Shown piece after piece: positions 8,306-14,721 of a DNA stretch of 25,409 nt (positions are counted from its first letter, which is position 1; each line of letters starts with the position of its first letter). Where the stretch lies: contig NZ_DAIUCK010000043.1 in assembly GCF_036846205.1 (NCBI RefSeq), positions 1 to 25,409 of the forward strand, in the 5' to 3' direction. The notes beneath the pieces are model-generated. The model searched no databases, was not told where the DNA came from, and saw only the letters and a list, made by a program, of their open reading frames with translations. Source of the stretch: Rhabdothermincola sp036846205. GTDB lineage: Bacteria; Actinomycetota; Acidimicrobiia; Acidimicrobiales; Acidimicrobilacustridaceae. The position numbers were made by a program, and so were the translations under genes.

Positions 8306-8319
8306 TGAACGGTCGTTCA
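8306..8319. promoter_or_regulatory. TetR-type operator of the SDR-TetR-SDR-LLM operon
   Basis: TGAACG and CGTTCA flank a GT centre, giving a 14-base inverted repeat 25 bases before the first start codon. Its near-copy at 4195-4208 differs only at position 6. The position fits autoregulation by the TetR protein encoded in the operon. Confidence 0.6.
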
Positions 8320-8354
8320 CCCTAGCGCCGGAGCGGGGCCGGGATCAGCGCCGC

Positions 8355-8373
8355 GGCCGGCCCTCAGCCGGCC
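8355..8373 (-). terminator. Hairpin over the stop codon of the DUF35-thiolase gene
   Basis: GGCCGGC (8355-8361) and GCCGGCC (8367-8373) form a perfect 7-bp stem whose 5-base loop contains the gene's stop codon. No T tract follows. It could terminate or stabilise the transcript before the next operon promoter. Confidence 0.3.
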
Positions 8374-10037
8374 CGGGTCAGCAGCAGGCAACCAGCGACC
8401 GGACCGCCGCCCGTGCTCACCACCGCCACCTCCGCGTCGACCTGGCGGCCGGTGGCCTGCCCGCGGAGCTGGAGGCAGGCCTCGCGCAGCAGGCCCCACC
8501 CGTGGAGACGCCCGCCGCTGAGCTGCCCCCCACCGGTGTTGAGCGGCAGCTCCCCACCGAGCGCGATGCGACCACCTCCCTCGACGAAGGGGCCGCCGTC
8601 GCCGTGCTCGCAGAAGCCGAGCGCCTCCAGCCAGAACAGCGCCAGGAAGCTGAAACCGTCGTAGAGCTGGGCCACGTCCACGTCCGCAGGGGTGAGATCG
8701 GTGCGGGCCCACATGGTGGCCGCGGCGCCCGAGGCGGCCATGGTGGTGAGATCCGGCCACTGGTGCCACGAGGGCCGCAGCCCCACGCCGGTCCCCATCG
8801 CCTCGATCCGCACCGCCGGACCGGGCAGGTCGGCAGCCCGATCGGCCCGCGACACCACCACCGCGGTGGAACCGTCGACGGGTACGTCGCAGTCGAGCAG
8901 GTGCAGGGGTGTGGCGATCGGGCGGGACGCCAGGTACTCGTCCATGGTCAGCGGCTCGGTCATCACCGCCCCCGGGGTGCGGGCCGCGTTCGCCCGGGCG
9001 GTGAGCGCGATGGCGCCGAGCTGCGCCCGGGTGGTGCCGAACTGGTGCTGGTGGCGGGCCGCGTACGGGGCCAGCCAGTGCGCGGGGGTGACCGCGTCGA
9101 ACGGCAGCAGCCACTCGGTGAAGCCCCCGGCGGGGCCGACCGGCGGCGGGGCCATGATCCCGGCGCGCATCGCGGCGGCCACGGTGGACTCGATGCTGGT
9201 GCGGTACACGAGCGCGTGTGTGCAAAGCCCACCGGCCACGGCGAGCACCGCGTCGATGATCGGCTGGAGCTGGCCGGCGCCCTCGGCCCCGGCCCGGTGC
9301 CAGGCCAGCTCGAGCCCCAGGGCCGCGGCCACCTCGTCGGTGTGGGGACCGGCGTAGCCCGGCGGGCCGACACCCGCACCCGGGTAGGCGGCGATGCCGT
9401 CGATGTCGCCAGGCGCCAGACCGGCATCCGCGATGGCGGCCAGCGCGGCGTCGACGGTCAGATCGAGCTCACTGCGCATCAGCCGCCGGCCCACCGCCGA
9501 CTGCCCCACCCCGGCGATCACCGCCCGGTGCTCCGGCTTGTCGCCCGAGACCCTGGCGAAGGTGACCCGGCCCAACTCGCTGCGATGGCGATCGCCTCCC
9601 GCCTCGCCCGCCAGCGGGTCGGCGACCGGCACCGCGAAGTCGTCATCGACGTGCTCGAAGCCGATGCGCACCCGGTCGCCGATCGCCAGCTCGGCGTGCT
9701 GGTCGGCGGGGCGGACCCGCAGGGTCATGCGCACTTCGGGTGCCGCGTCGAGCTCGACGATGGCGATGGTGTAGGGCACGGGCAGGTCCGGCCGCGCCGG
9801 CTGGTGGCTGACGGTCAGGCTGTAGACCCGACCCTCGGGCTCGAGGTCTCTGGGGGCGAGGGAGCGAGAGGGGCACCGGGGGCAGATCGGCCCCGGCGGG
9901 TAGAGCACGTAGCCACAGTCTTCGCACGCCGGGAGCCGAAGGACGCCTTCCCGACATCCTTCCCAGAAGCCCACGGAATCGGCCGTGACCTGGGGGCGGA
10001 TCGGCCCCTGCGCTGCGCTGCCGGCATGCGTGCTCAT
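8364..10037 (-). CDS. DUF35 (zinc ribbon/OB-fold) - thiolase-like (Ltp2-type) fusion protein
   Basis: A 557-aa single-chain fusion. Residues about 21-145 are a DUF35 module: FWEGCREGVLRLPAC, a four-cysteine zinc ribbon (C38, C41, C52, C55) and an OB-fold with VYSLTVSH and PYTIAIVEL. Residues about 170-557 are a thiolase-superfamily domain of the lipid-transfer-protein type. Where condensing thiolases have the nucleophilic cysteine there is EGAGQ (252-256), and the second-cysteine region reads GGGPVAGC. The retained features are YDGF (Y459, D460) and GGGQLSGGRLHGWG (H512). This pattern matches the steroid side-chain aldolase Ltp2, which normally works with the DUF35 domain of a separate protein, ChsH2. 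The likely role is retro-aldol cleavage of a beta-hydroxy acyl-CoA; the substrate is inferred. The ATG start is at 10035-10037. Confidence 0.85.
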   Translation of the reverse strand: MSTHAGSAAQGPIRPQVTADSVGFWEGCREGVLRLPACEDCGYVLYPPGPICPRCPSRSLAPRDLEPEGRVYSLTVSHQPARPDLPVPYTIAIVELDAAPEVRMTLRVRPADQHAELAIGDRVRIGFEHVDDDFAVPVADPLAGEAGGDRHRSELGRVTFARVSGDKPEHRAVIAGVGQSAVGRRLMRSELDLTVDAALAAIADAGLAPGDIDGIAAYPGAGVGPPGYAGPHTDEVAAALGLELAWHRAGAEGAGQLQPIIDAVLAVAGGLCTHALVYRTSIESTVAAAMRAGIMAPPPVGPAGGFTEWLLPFDAVTPAHWLAPYAARHQHQFGTTRAQLGAIALTARANAARTPGAVMTEPLTMDEYLASRPIATPLHLLDCDVPVDGSTAVVVSRADRAADLPGPAVRIEAMGTGVGLRPSWHQWPDLTTMAASGAAATMWARTDLTPADVDVAQLYDGFSFLALFWLEALGFCEHGDGGPFVEGGGRIALGGELPLNTGGGQLSGGRLHGWGLLREACLQLRGQATGRQVDAEVAVVSTGGGPVAGCLLLTRAG

Positions 10038-10131
10038 GGTCTCCGGACGCTACCTGGCCGCGAGGCGGGCCCCGAGGTTGGCGGTTCGTGACGAGCGCTA
10101 CCCAGATCGAGGCGAGCGCCGGGCGAGACGA

Positions 10132-10479
10132 TCAGGAGGGCGCGAGCGCCTGCTGGAGGGCCCGGAGGCGTTCGGGGACCGCCCGGTACCAGACCCAGGT
10201 GCCCCGCTTCTCCCGATCGACCAGGCCCGCCTGGTGGAGGACCTTCAGGTGATGGCTGACCGTCGGTTGGCTTCGCCCGACCGGTTCGACCAGGTCGCAG
10301 GCGCAGACCTCCCCGCCCTCGGCGGAGGCGATGATCGACAGCAGGCGCACCCGTACCGGATCCGCGAGAGCGGCGAAGGTATCAGCGAGCTCCTCGGCCT
10401 CGTGCTCGCCGAGCGGGGCCTCGGCCACCGACGGGCAGCACACGTCGAGCTCGACGGCGGAGTGGGGGTGTCCGGGCAC
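10132..10479 (-). CDS. arsR: ArsR family arsenic-responsive repressor
   Basis: A 115-aa winged-helix repressor (numbered from the chosen start). Seen: LADTFAALADPVRVRLLSIIA, the recognition segment SQPTVSHHLKVLHQAGLV and the wing KRGTWVWYR. Candidate arsenite ligands are the N-terminal vicinal pair C14-C15 and C59/C61 in VCACDL, an arrangement like the corynebacterial ArsR rather than the single CVC motif of enteric ArsR. The GTG at 10477-10479 is preferred because GAGGGAGG lies five bases upstream. A GTG at 10509 in the same frame, six bases after a possible -10 element, could serve as a leaderless start. It is transcribed away from arsI, and two inverted repeats lie between them. Confidence 0.88.
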   Translation of the reverse strand: MPGHPHSAVELDVCCPSVAEAPLGEHEAEELADTFAALADPVRVRLLSIIASAEGGEVCACDLVEPVGRSQPTVSHHLKVLHQAGLVDREKRGTWVWYRAVPERLRALQQALAPS

Positions 10480-10515
10480 GGCGACCTCCCTCGATGGAAC
10501 GGGCGACACCCGCTC

Positions 10516-10535
10516 ATATTGACGTTCGTCGATAT
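10516..10535. promoter_or_regulatory. ArsR-type operator 1
   Basis: ATATTGACG and CGTCGATAT flank a TT centre: 9-bp arms with one mismatch. It is typical in form of ArsR-family operators. It overlaps a possible -10 element (CAATAT) of the arsR promoter on the minus strand, so binding would repress arsR itself. Confidence 0.6.
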
Positions 10536-10546
10536 TTTGGTAACGT

Positions 10547-10562
10547 ATTGATTGTCATCAAT
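10547..10562. promoter_or_regulatory. ArsR-type operator 2
   Basis: ATTGAT (10547-10552) and ATCAAT (10557-10562) form a perfect inverted repeat with a 4-base centre, 41 bases before the arsI ATG. The surrounding 50 bases are markedly AT-rich for this window, as expected for a divergent promoter region. Confidence 0.5.
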
Positions 10563-10603
10563 CTATCAGCCGGCTCTCGACCGGCGTGAGAGGGGAAGCG
10601 GCG

Positions 10604-11053
10604 ATGTCCCGAGTACAGCTCGCCCTGAACGTCTCCGACCTCGACGAAGCGGTGGCCTTCTACTCCCGCCTGCTGGGTGTGGAGCCGGCCAAGCGCAAGC
10701 CGGGGTATGCCAACTTCGCGGTGGCCGATCCCCCGCTCAAGCTCGTGCTGTTCGAGACGGGCGAGGGAGTCGGCGAGCGCCTCAACCACCTCGGTATCGA
10801 GGTCGACAGCACCGACGAGGTGGTCGCCGCCACCGCCCGGCTCGACCGCAGCGGCCTCGGCACCGACGTCGAGGAGCAGACCACCTGCTGCTACGCCGTG
10901 CAGGACAAGGTGTGGGTGACCGATCCCGACGGCGCCCGGTGGGAGGTCTACACGGTCCTCTCGGACGCCGAGTCCCTCGGCCGCCCCGCCGACACGGGGC
11001 TCACGGCCGGCGTCCCGGCGTTCACCACCCCGGGCGCGCCCTGCTGCGGGTGA
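10604..11053 (+). CDS. arsI: ArsI/CadI family C-As lyase-like dioxygenase (VOC fold)
   Basis: A 149-aa vicinal-oxygen-chelate protein closely resembling mycobacterial CadI and the organoarsenical C-As lyase ArsI. MSRVQLALNVSDLDEAVAFYSRLL, AKRKPGYANFA and DKVWVTDPDGARWEVYTVL are near-consensus. The vicinal cysteines C95-C96 in TTCCYA bind trivalent arsenicals in ArsI, and Q5, H62 and E114 occupy the metal-ligand positions. A second Cys pair (C147-C148) ends the protein. Role: Fe(II)-dependent demethylation of methylarsenite to arsenite, or metal-induced sequestration; ArsI is favoured by the arsenic context. The ATG at 10604 follows a purine-rich AGAGGGGAAG site; a GTG at 10586 is a weaker alternative. 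It is the first gene of a three-gene operon with 4-base overlaps. Confidence 0.9.
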   Translation: MSRVQLALNVSDLDEAVAFYSRLLGVEPAKRKPGYANFAVADPPLKLVLFETGEGVGERLNHLGIEVDSTDEVVAATARLDRSGLGTDVEEQTTCCYAVQDKVWVTDPDGARWEVYTVLSDAESLGRPADTGLTAGVPAFTTPGAPCCG

Positions 11054-11766
11054 ACGATCAGCCGCTCTCACGTCGCCTGGTGGCCGAGCTCACCGGTACC
11101 GCGTTCCTGCTGGCCGCGGTCATCGGGTCGGGGATCATGGCCACCCGACTGACCGGTGATGTCGGCCTGCAGCTGCTCATCAACGCCGTGGCCACCGCCG
11201 GAGCCCTGGTGGCGCTGCTGCTGGCCCTCGGACCGGTGTCCGGCGCGCACCTCAACCCCGCCGTCACGCTGGCGATGCTCGCCTCGGGCGCGCTCCCACG
11301 CTCGGAGACCCCGCTCTACATCGGCGCCCAGGTCGCCGGGGCCTGTGCCGGAGTGGTGGTGGCCAACCTGATGTTCGGGCTTCCCGCCATCAACACGGCC
11401 ACCGTCGATCGCAGCGGCGGCGGGCTGCTGCTCGGGGAGTCGGTGGCCACGCTCGGCCTGCTGCTCGTCGTCTTCGGGGTGGTGCGCTCCGCGCCGCGCC
11501 AGTGGATCCCCGTGGCCGTCGCCGCCTACATCGGGGCCGCGTACTTCTTCACCTCGTCGACGTCGTTCGCCAACCCCGCGGTGACCCTGGCCCGCACGCT
11601 GTCGGACAGCTTCGCCGGCATCGCGCCCGCCTCGGTGCCGGCTTTCCTCGTCGCGCAGGCTGCCGGCCTGGTGGCGGCACTCGGGCTGATCCGGCTCCTG
11701 TTCCCCGCCCCCGACACGATCGCCGCGGAGCTGCCGCGCCCCTACGAGGAGGATCCCACCCGATGA
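11050..11766 (+). CDS. aqpS: AqpS-like aquaglyceroporin (arsenite channel)
   Basis: A 238-aa MIP-family channel with six predicted membrane helices and both pore motifs: HLNPAVT (N69-P70-A71) and FANPAVT (N175-P176-A177). The residue after the second NPA is V178, where water channels and GlpF carry the filter arginine. A wider filter of this kind is known in ars-linked AqpS proteins and favours bulky metalloid species. Role in context: downhill exit of arsenite made by ArsC, and possibly of methylated arsenicals, in place of an ArsB or Acr3 pump, neither of which is encoded here. The GTG start overlaps the arsI stop (GTGA) and the stop overlaps the arsC start (ATGA), so the three are co-translated. 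Confidence 0.88.
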   Translation: MNDQPLSRRLVAELTGTAFLLAAVIGSGIMATRLTGDVGLQLLINAVATAGALVALLLALGPVSGAHLNPAVTLAMLASGALPRSETPLYIGAQVAGACAGVVVANLMFGLPAINTATVDRSGGGLLLGESVATLGLLLVVFGVVRSAPRQWIPVAVAAYIGAAYFFTSSTSFANPAVTLARTLSDSFAGIAPASVPAFLVAQAAGLVAALGLIRLLFPAPDTIAAELPRPYEEDPTR

Positions 11767-12194
11767 CCCCCAGGCCCTCGGTGCTGTTCGTGTGCGTACA
11801 CAACGCCGGGCGCTCGCAGATGGCCGCCGCCCTGCTCGAACGCCACGCCGCCGGCCGCATCGAGGTGCGCTCGGCAGGCAGCGCGCCCGCGGAGACGCTC
11901 AACCCGGCGGTGGTGGAGGCGATGGCCGAGGTGGGGATCGACCTGCGAGCGGCGGGCGCCCACCCGAAGAAGCTCACCGTCGACGCGGTCGAGGCCTCCG
12001 ACGTGGTGATCACCATGGGCTGCGGCGACGAGTGCCCCTTCTTCCCCGGGAAGCGCTACCTCGACTGGGAGCTCGACGACCCCGCGGGCAAACCGGTCGA
12101 GCGGGTACGGCCCATCCGTGACGAGATCGATCGGCGGGTCAGGGCGCTCGCGGCCGAGCTGCTCGAGGGCCGGACCGAGGCCGGCGCCGGCTGA
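11763..12194 (+). CDS. arsC: Arsenate reductase, LMW-phosphatase type
   Basis: A 143-aa cytosolic reductase of arsenate to arsenite. The phosphatase-like loop CVHNAGRS supplies nucleophile C11 and R17. GCGDEC provides C87 and C91, and D101 lies in the YLDWEL segment. In thioredoxin-coupled ArsC two further cysteines relay the disulfide, whereas actinobacterial relatives can use mycothiol/mycoredoxin; the C87/C91 spacing (three residues between) does not decide which applies here. The ATG start overlaps the aquaporin stop codon. The arsenite produced would leave through the channel encoded just upstream. The gene converges on the KstR-like gene with a 25-base gap. Confidence 0.92.
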   Translation: MTPRPSVLFVCVHNAGRSQMAAALLERHAAGRIEVRSAGSAPAETLNPAVVEAMAEVGIDLRAAGAHPKKLTVDAVEASDVVITMGCGDECPFFPGKRYLDWELDDPAGKPVERVRPIRDEIDRRVRALAAELLEGRTEAGAG

Positions 12195-12219
12195 GTCCGA
12201 GCTGGAGCGGGCGTCCTGG

Positions 12220-12813
12220 TCAGCCGAACTGGTCGAGCATGAGGTGGGCGGCCGAGTCCAGCTCGTCGCCGGTCTCGCTGATGCCCACCCAGCCGTTGAC
12301 CCATCCCACCAGGGAGGAGAACCACACGTGCCCGAGCGCGCGGGTGATCCGCCGCTGCAGCGCGGGATCGAAGTCGCTCGGGAACGCGAGGCCCTGGATG
12401 CGATCCATCACGATGCCGACTTCGCGCTGGCAGTCGGCGACCTTCGGGTCGTTCGAGGAGAGGGCGGTGACCACCGCCGCGCTCAACCGCGGCTCCTTCT
12501 CCATGGCCCGGGTGGCTCGGCGCAGCACATCAACCACCCGCTCGGCGGTGGTGTCACCTCGCGGTGGGCGCACCGCGACCCGCCGCTCGAGGTCGCGCGC
12601 CCACTCCACCAGTGCCGCGGCGAGCAGGTGATCCTTCGACGAGAAATAGCGGTAGATCGTGCCCAGCGCGACGTTGGCCCGGGTGGCCACGTCGCGCATC
12701 TGCACCGCGTCGTAGCCACCTTCGGCACCCAGCTCGAGCGCGGCCGCCACCACTCGCTGGCGGCGAGCCGCCTGGCTCTTGGTGAGCTGATCGGTGGCAG
12801 TCAGGTCGGTCAT
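12220..12813 (-). CDS. KstR-like TetR family repressor
   Basis: A 197-aa TetR repressor. Residues about 17-64 form the HTH domain, and its stretch EGGYDAVQMRDVATRANVAL followed by GTIYRYFSSKDHLL is, from memory, very close to mycobacterial KstR. The C-terminal RALGHVWFSSLVGWVNG also parallels KstR's dimer region. KstR represses cholesterol-catabolic genes and is released by a steroid-acid CoA ester. The ATG (12811-12813) follows GGAG by five bases and lies 16 bases after the acyl-CoA dehydrogenase stop, so the two form an operon. The KstR-type box at 14081-14094 heads that operon, implying autoregulation. Whether this is the genome's KstR or a paralogue is not decidable here. Confidence 0.82.
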   Translation of the reverse strand: MTDLTATDQLTKSQAARRQRVVAAALELGAEGGYDAVQMRDVATRANVALGTIYRYFSSKDHLLAAALVEWARDLERRVAVRPPRGDTTAERVVDVLRRATRAMEKEPRLSAAVVTALSSNDPKVADCQREVGIVMDRIQGLAFPSDFDPALQRRITRALGHVWFSSLVGWVNGWVGISETGDELDSAAHLMLDQFG

Positions 12814-12829
12814 GGTCACTCCGGCGAGG

Positions 12830-14071
12830 TTAGTGATCGCCGGTGGCCGGTCCGGGGACCGCAGCCTGCACGGCGGGAGGTCGCGGCTCGCCCGGCAGGC
12901 CGAGCACCCGCTCGGCGATGATGTTGCGCTGCACCTCGTTCGTGCCGCCCGCGATGCCACTGTGCGGTGCCCACACGAACCGGTAACCGAAGTAACCGGA
13001 CCACCGGCCCTGCTCACCGTCGAGCATGCCGTGTGCGCCGAGGAGTGCCTTGGCGAGGTTCGTCGAGTGACGCAGGTACTGGCCGTAGCGGAGCTTCAGC
13101 ACCGAGGTCTCCGGCCCAGGTGGCTGACCGCGGCTGAGCGCGGTCTGCATGCGGTAGCCGAGATAGGTCAGCACCGACACCGCGGTGTGGACCCGAGCCA
13201 GCTCCTGGCGGACCAGCGGATCGCTGGTCCGACCCGCCTCCCGAGCCAAGGCCAGCAGGCCGACCACGTCGTCGTCGGCCGAGGCGCTGCCGATCATGTT
13301 CCGCTCGTTGGCCAGCGTGTGCATCGCCGCTCGCCAACCGTTGCCCACCCCCGCCTCACCGCCGAGCACGTTGGCCGCGGGGATGCGCACGTCGGTGAGA
13401 AAGACCTCGCTGAAGTGCGAATCCCCGGTCATCTGCCGCAGGGGGCGGATGTCGATGCCCGGGGTCGACATGTCGAGCAGGAAGTACGTGATACCTCGAT
13501 GCCTCGGCGCGGCGGGATCGGTGCGCGCCAGCAGGATTCCCCATTCACAGCGATCCGCGCTGGAGGTCCAGACCTTCTGGCCGTTGACCACCCACTCGTC
13601 GCCGTCGCGCACCGCCCGGGTGGTGAGGCTGGCCAGGTCCGAGCCCGCTCCGGGCTCGCTGAAGAGCTGACACCATTCCTCGTCACCGCGCAACATCGGT
13701 TCGATGAAGCGCTCGCGCTGGTCCTCGGTGCCGAACTCCAGGATCGCCGGCCCCACCATGGTGTGGGCCACCGCGAACGGGCCGTTGTGGACACCGAAGC
13801 GCGCCATCTCCTGGGCGAAGATCAGCTCCTGGATCGTGGTCCCCCCACGGCCGCCGTACTCCTTGGGGTAGCTGATCCCGGCCCATCCGCCGTCGAAGAG
13901 GTGTCGCTGCCACGCCCGGGCCTGGCGGTCGAGCCGGTCCCAGTCGGCGGCCAGGGTGAAGAAGCCCCGCGAGAAGTCGTCCGGATGCCCCTTGGGGATG
14001 GCATGGGTCTCGAGCCACGCCCGCGCCTCGGCCCGGAAGGCGGCCTCCTCGGGTGTGTCTTCGATGTCCAC
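12830..14071 (-). CDS. FadE-type acyl-CoA dehydrogenase
   Basis: A 413-aa flavin-dependent acyl-CoA dehydrogenase introducing an alpha,beta double bond. Seen: YGGRGGTTIQELIFAQEMAR, the FAD/substrate motif CQLFSEPGAGSDLASL (134-149), VVNGQKVWTS (161-170) and the C-terminal GGTNEVQRNIIAERVLGLPGEP (in two parts, 375-396). The position that carries Glu in medium-chain enzymes (EGT) is Gly. The likely base is instead E256 in LANER, the site used by isovaleryl-CoA dehydrogenase-type enzymes. The GTG at 14069-14071 gives the usual family N-terminus (VDIEDTPEEAAFRAEARAWLE); an upstream CTG is possible. A KstR-type operator lies nine bases before the start, and the KstR-like gene follows. The likely role is beta-oxidation of a branched or steroid-type acyl-CoA. 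Confidence 0.88.
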   Translation of the reverse strand: MDIEDTPEEAAFRAEARAWLETHAIPKGHPDDFSRGFFTLAADWDRLDRQARAWQRHLFDGGWAGISYPKEYGGRGGTTIQELIFAQEMARFGVHNGPFAVAHTMVGPAILEFGTEDQRERFIEPMLRGDEEWCQLFSEPGAGSDLASLTTRAVRDGDEWVVNGQKVWTSSADRCEWGILLARTDPAAPRHRGITYFLLDMSTPGIDIRPLRQMTGDSHFSEVFLTDVRIPAANVLGGEAGVGNGWRAAMHTLANERNMIGSASADDDVVGLLALAREAGRTSDPLVRQELARVHTAVSVLTYLGYRMQTALSRGQPPGPETSVLKLRYGQYLRHSTNLAKALLGAHGMLDGEQGRWSGYFGYRFVWAPHSGIAGGTNEVQRNIIAERVLGLPGEPRPPAVQAAVPGPATGDH

Positions 14072-14080
14072 CCACAGGAA

Positions 14081-14094
14081 TGTAACGCGTTCTA
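14081..14094. promoter_or_regulatory. KstR-consensus operator
   Basis: TGTAACGCGTTCTA fits every fixed position of the KstR consensus TNNAACNNGTTNNA on both strands. It lies nine bases before the GTG of the dehydrogenase-repressor operon and 102 bases before the DUF983 ATG, so it overlaps the probable promoter. Confidence 0.65.
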
Positions 14095-14196
14095 GTTCTG
14101 GTCGTGCTGCTCCGCCTTCCCTCCCGGAACCGTGGTGGCGGAGCGCCCAGGCACGGCCTCGCGCCCGCCTCCGAGCAGAGCCGGGCATGCTGTGGC

Positions 14197-14712
14197 ATGG
14201 CCAGGCACGCCGATCCCCTGAATGCCACACCGGAGTTGCCCAGCTACGGGCGCATGCTGGCGCGGGGCTGCGTGAAGCACTGCCCGGTCTGCGGGCAGGG
14301 CCATCTCTTCCGGCGCTGGTTCACGATGCGCGAGCGTTGCCCGGGCTGTGGCCTGCGCTTCGAGCGAATCGAGGGCCACTGGACCGGCGATCTGGGGATC
14401 AACACCATCGTCAGCTTCGGGGCCCTGCTGATCACGCTCTTGGTCGGCGTCTTCAGCACCTATCCGGACGTGCCGGCCGGACCGCTGCTGCTCGCGGCGG
14501 TCGGCGTCGCCGCAGTGGTGCCGTTTGCGTTCTTCCCCTTCTCGAAGACCATCTGGCTGGCACTGGATCTGATGATGCGCCCCCTGGAGGCGGGCGAGCT
14601 CACCGACGACTCCCCCTCGCGGTCGCGGCTGCCCGATGCGCCGAACGATCCCCGGGATCGGAGCCGAGACGATCCAGCGAGGGACGGACGCTCGCGCCCG
14701 ACCGAGCCCTAG
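14197..14712 (+). CDS. DUF983 family zinc-ribbon membrane protein
   Basis: A 171-aa protein. Residues 25-52 contain a zinc ribbon with cysteine pairs C29/C32 and C48/C51 in CPVCGQGHLFRRWF and RCPGCGLRF, followed by GHWTGDLGIN. This is the DUF983 signature. Two membrane helices follow (about 68-88 and 94-113), and the C-terminal 40 residues are polar and probably disordered. Function is unknown; other members lie near cytochrome oxidase or lipid genes. The ATG at 14197 is chosen because it directly precedes the family domain; the upstream open frame crosses the divergent promoter. The SDR gene follows after nine bases, but TAGAGT (14710-14715) may give that gene its own promoter. Confidence 0.8.
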   Translation: MARHADPLNATPELPSYGRMLARGCVKHCPVCGQGHLFRRWFTMRERCPGCGLRFERIEGHWTGDLGINTIVSFGALLITLLVGVFSTYPDVPAGPLLLAAVGVAAVVPFAFFPFSKTIWLALDLMMRPLEAGELTDDSPSRSRLPDAPNDPRDRSRDDPARDGRSRPTEP

Positions 14713-14721
14713 AGTGCGGCC

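Noticed and set aside
8250..10091. 613-codon plus-strand frame opposite the DUF35-thiolase gene
   Set aside because: The minus-strand frame has a zinc ribbon and thiolase motifs; the plus-strand frame has no family signal and runs past the gene's start.
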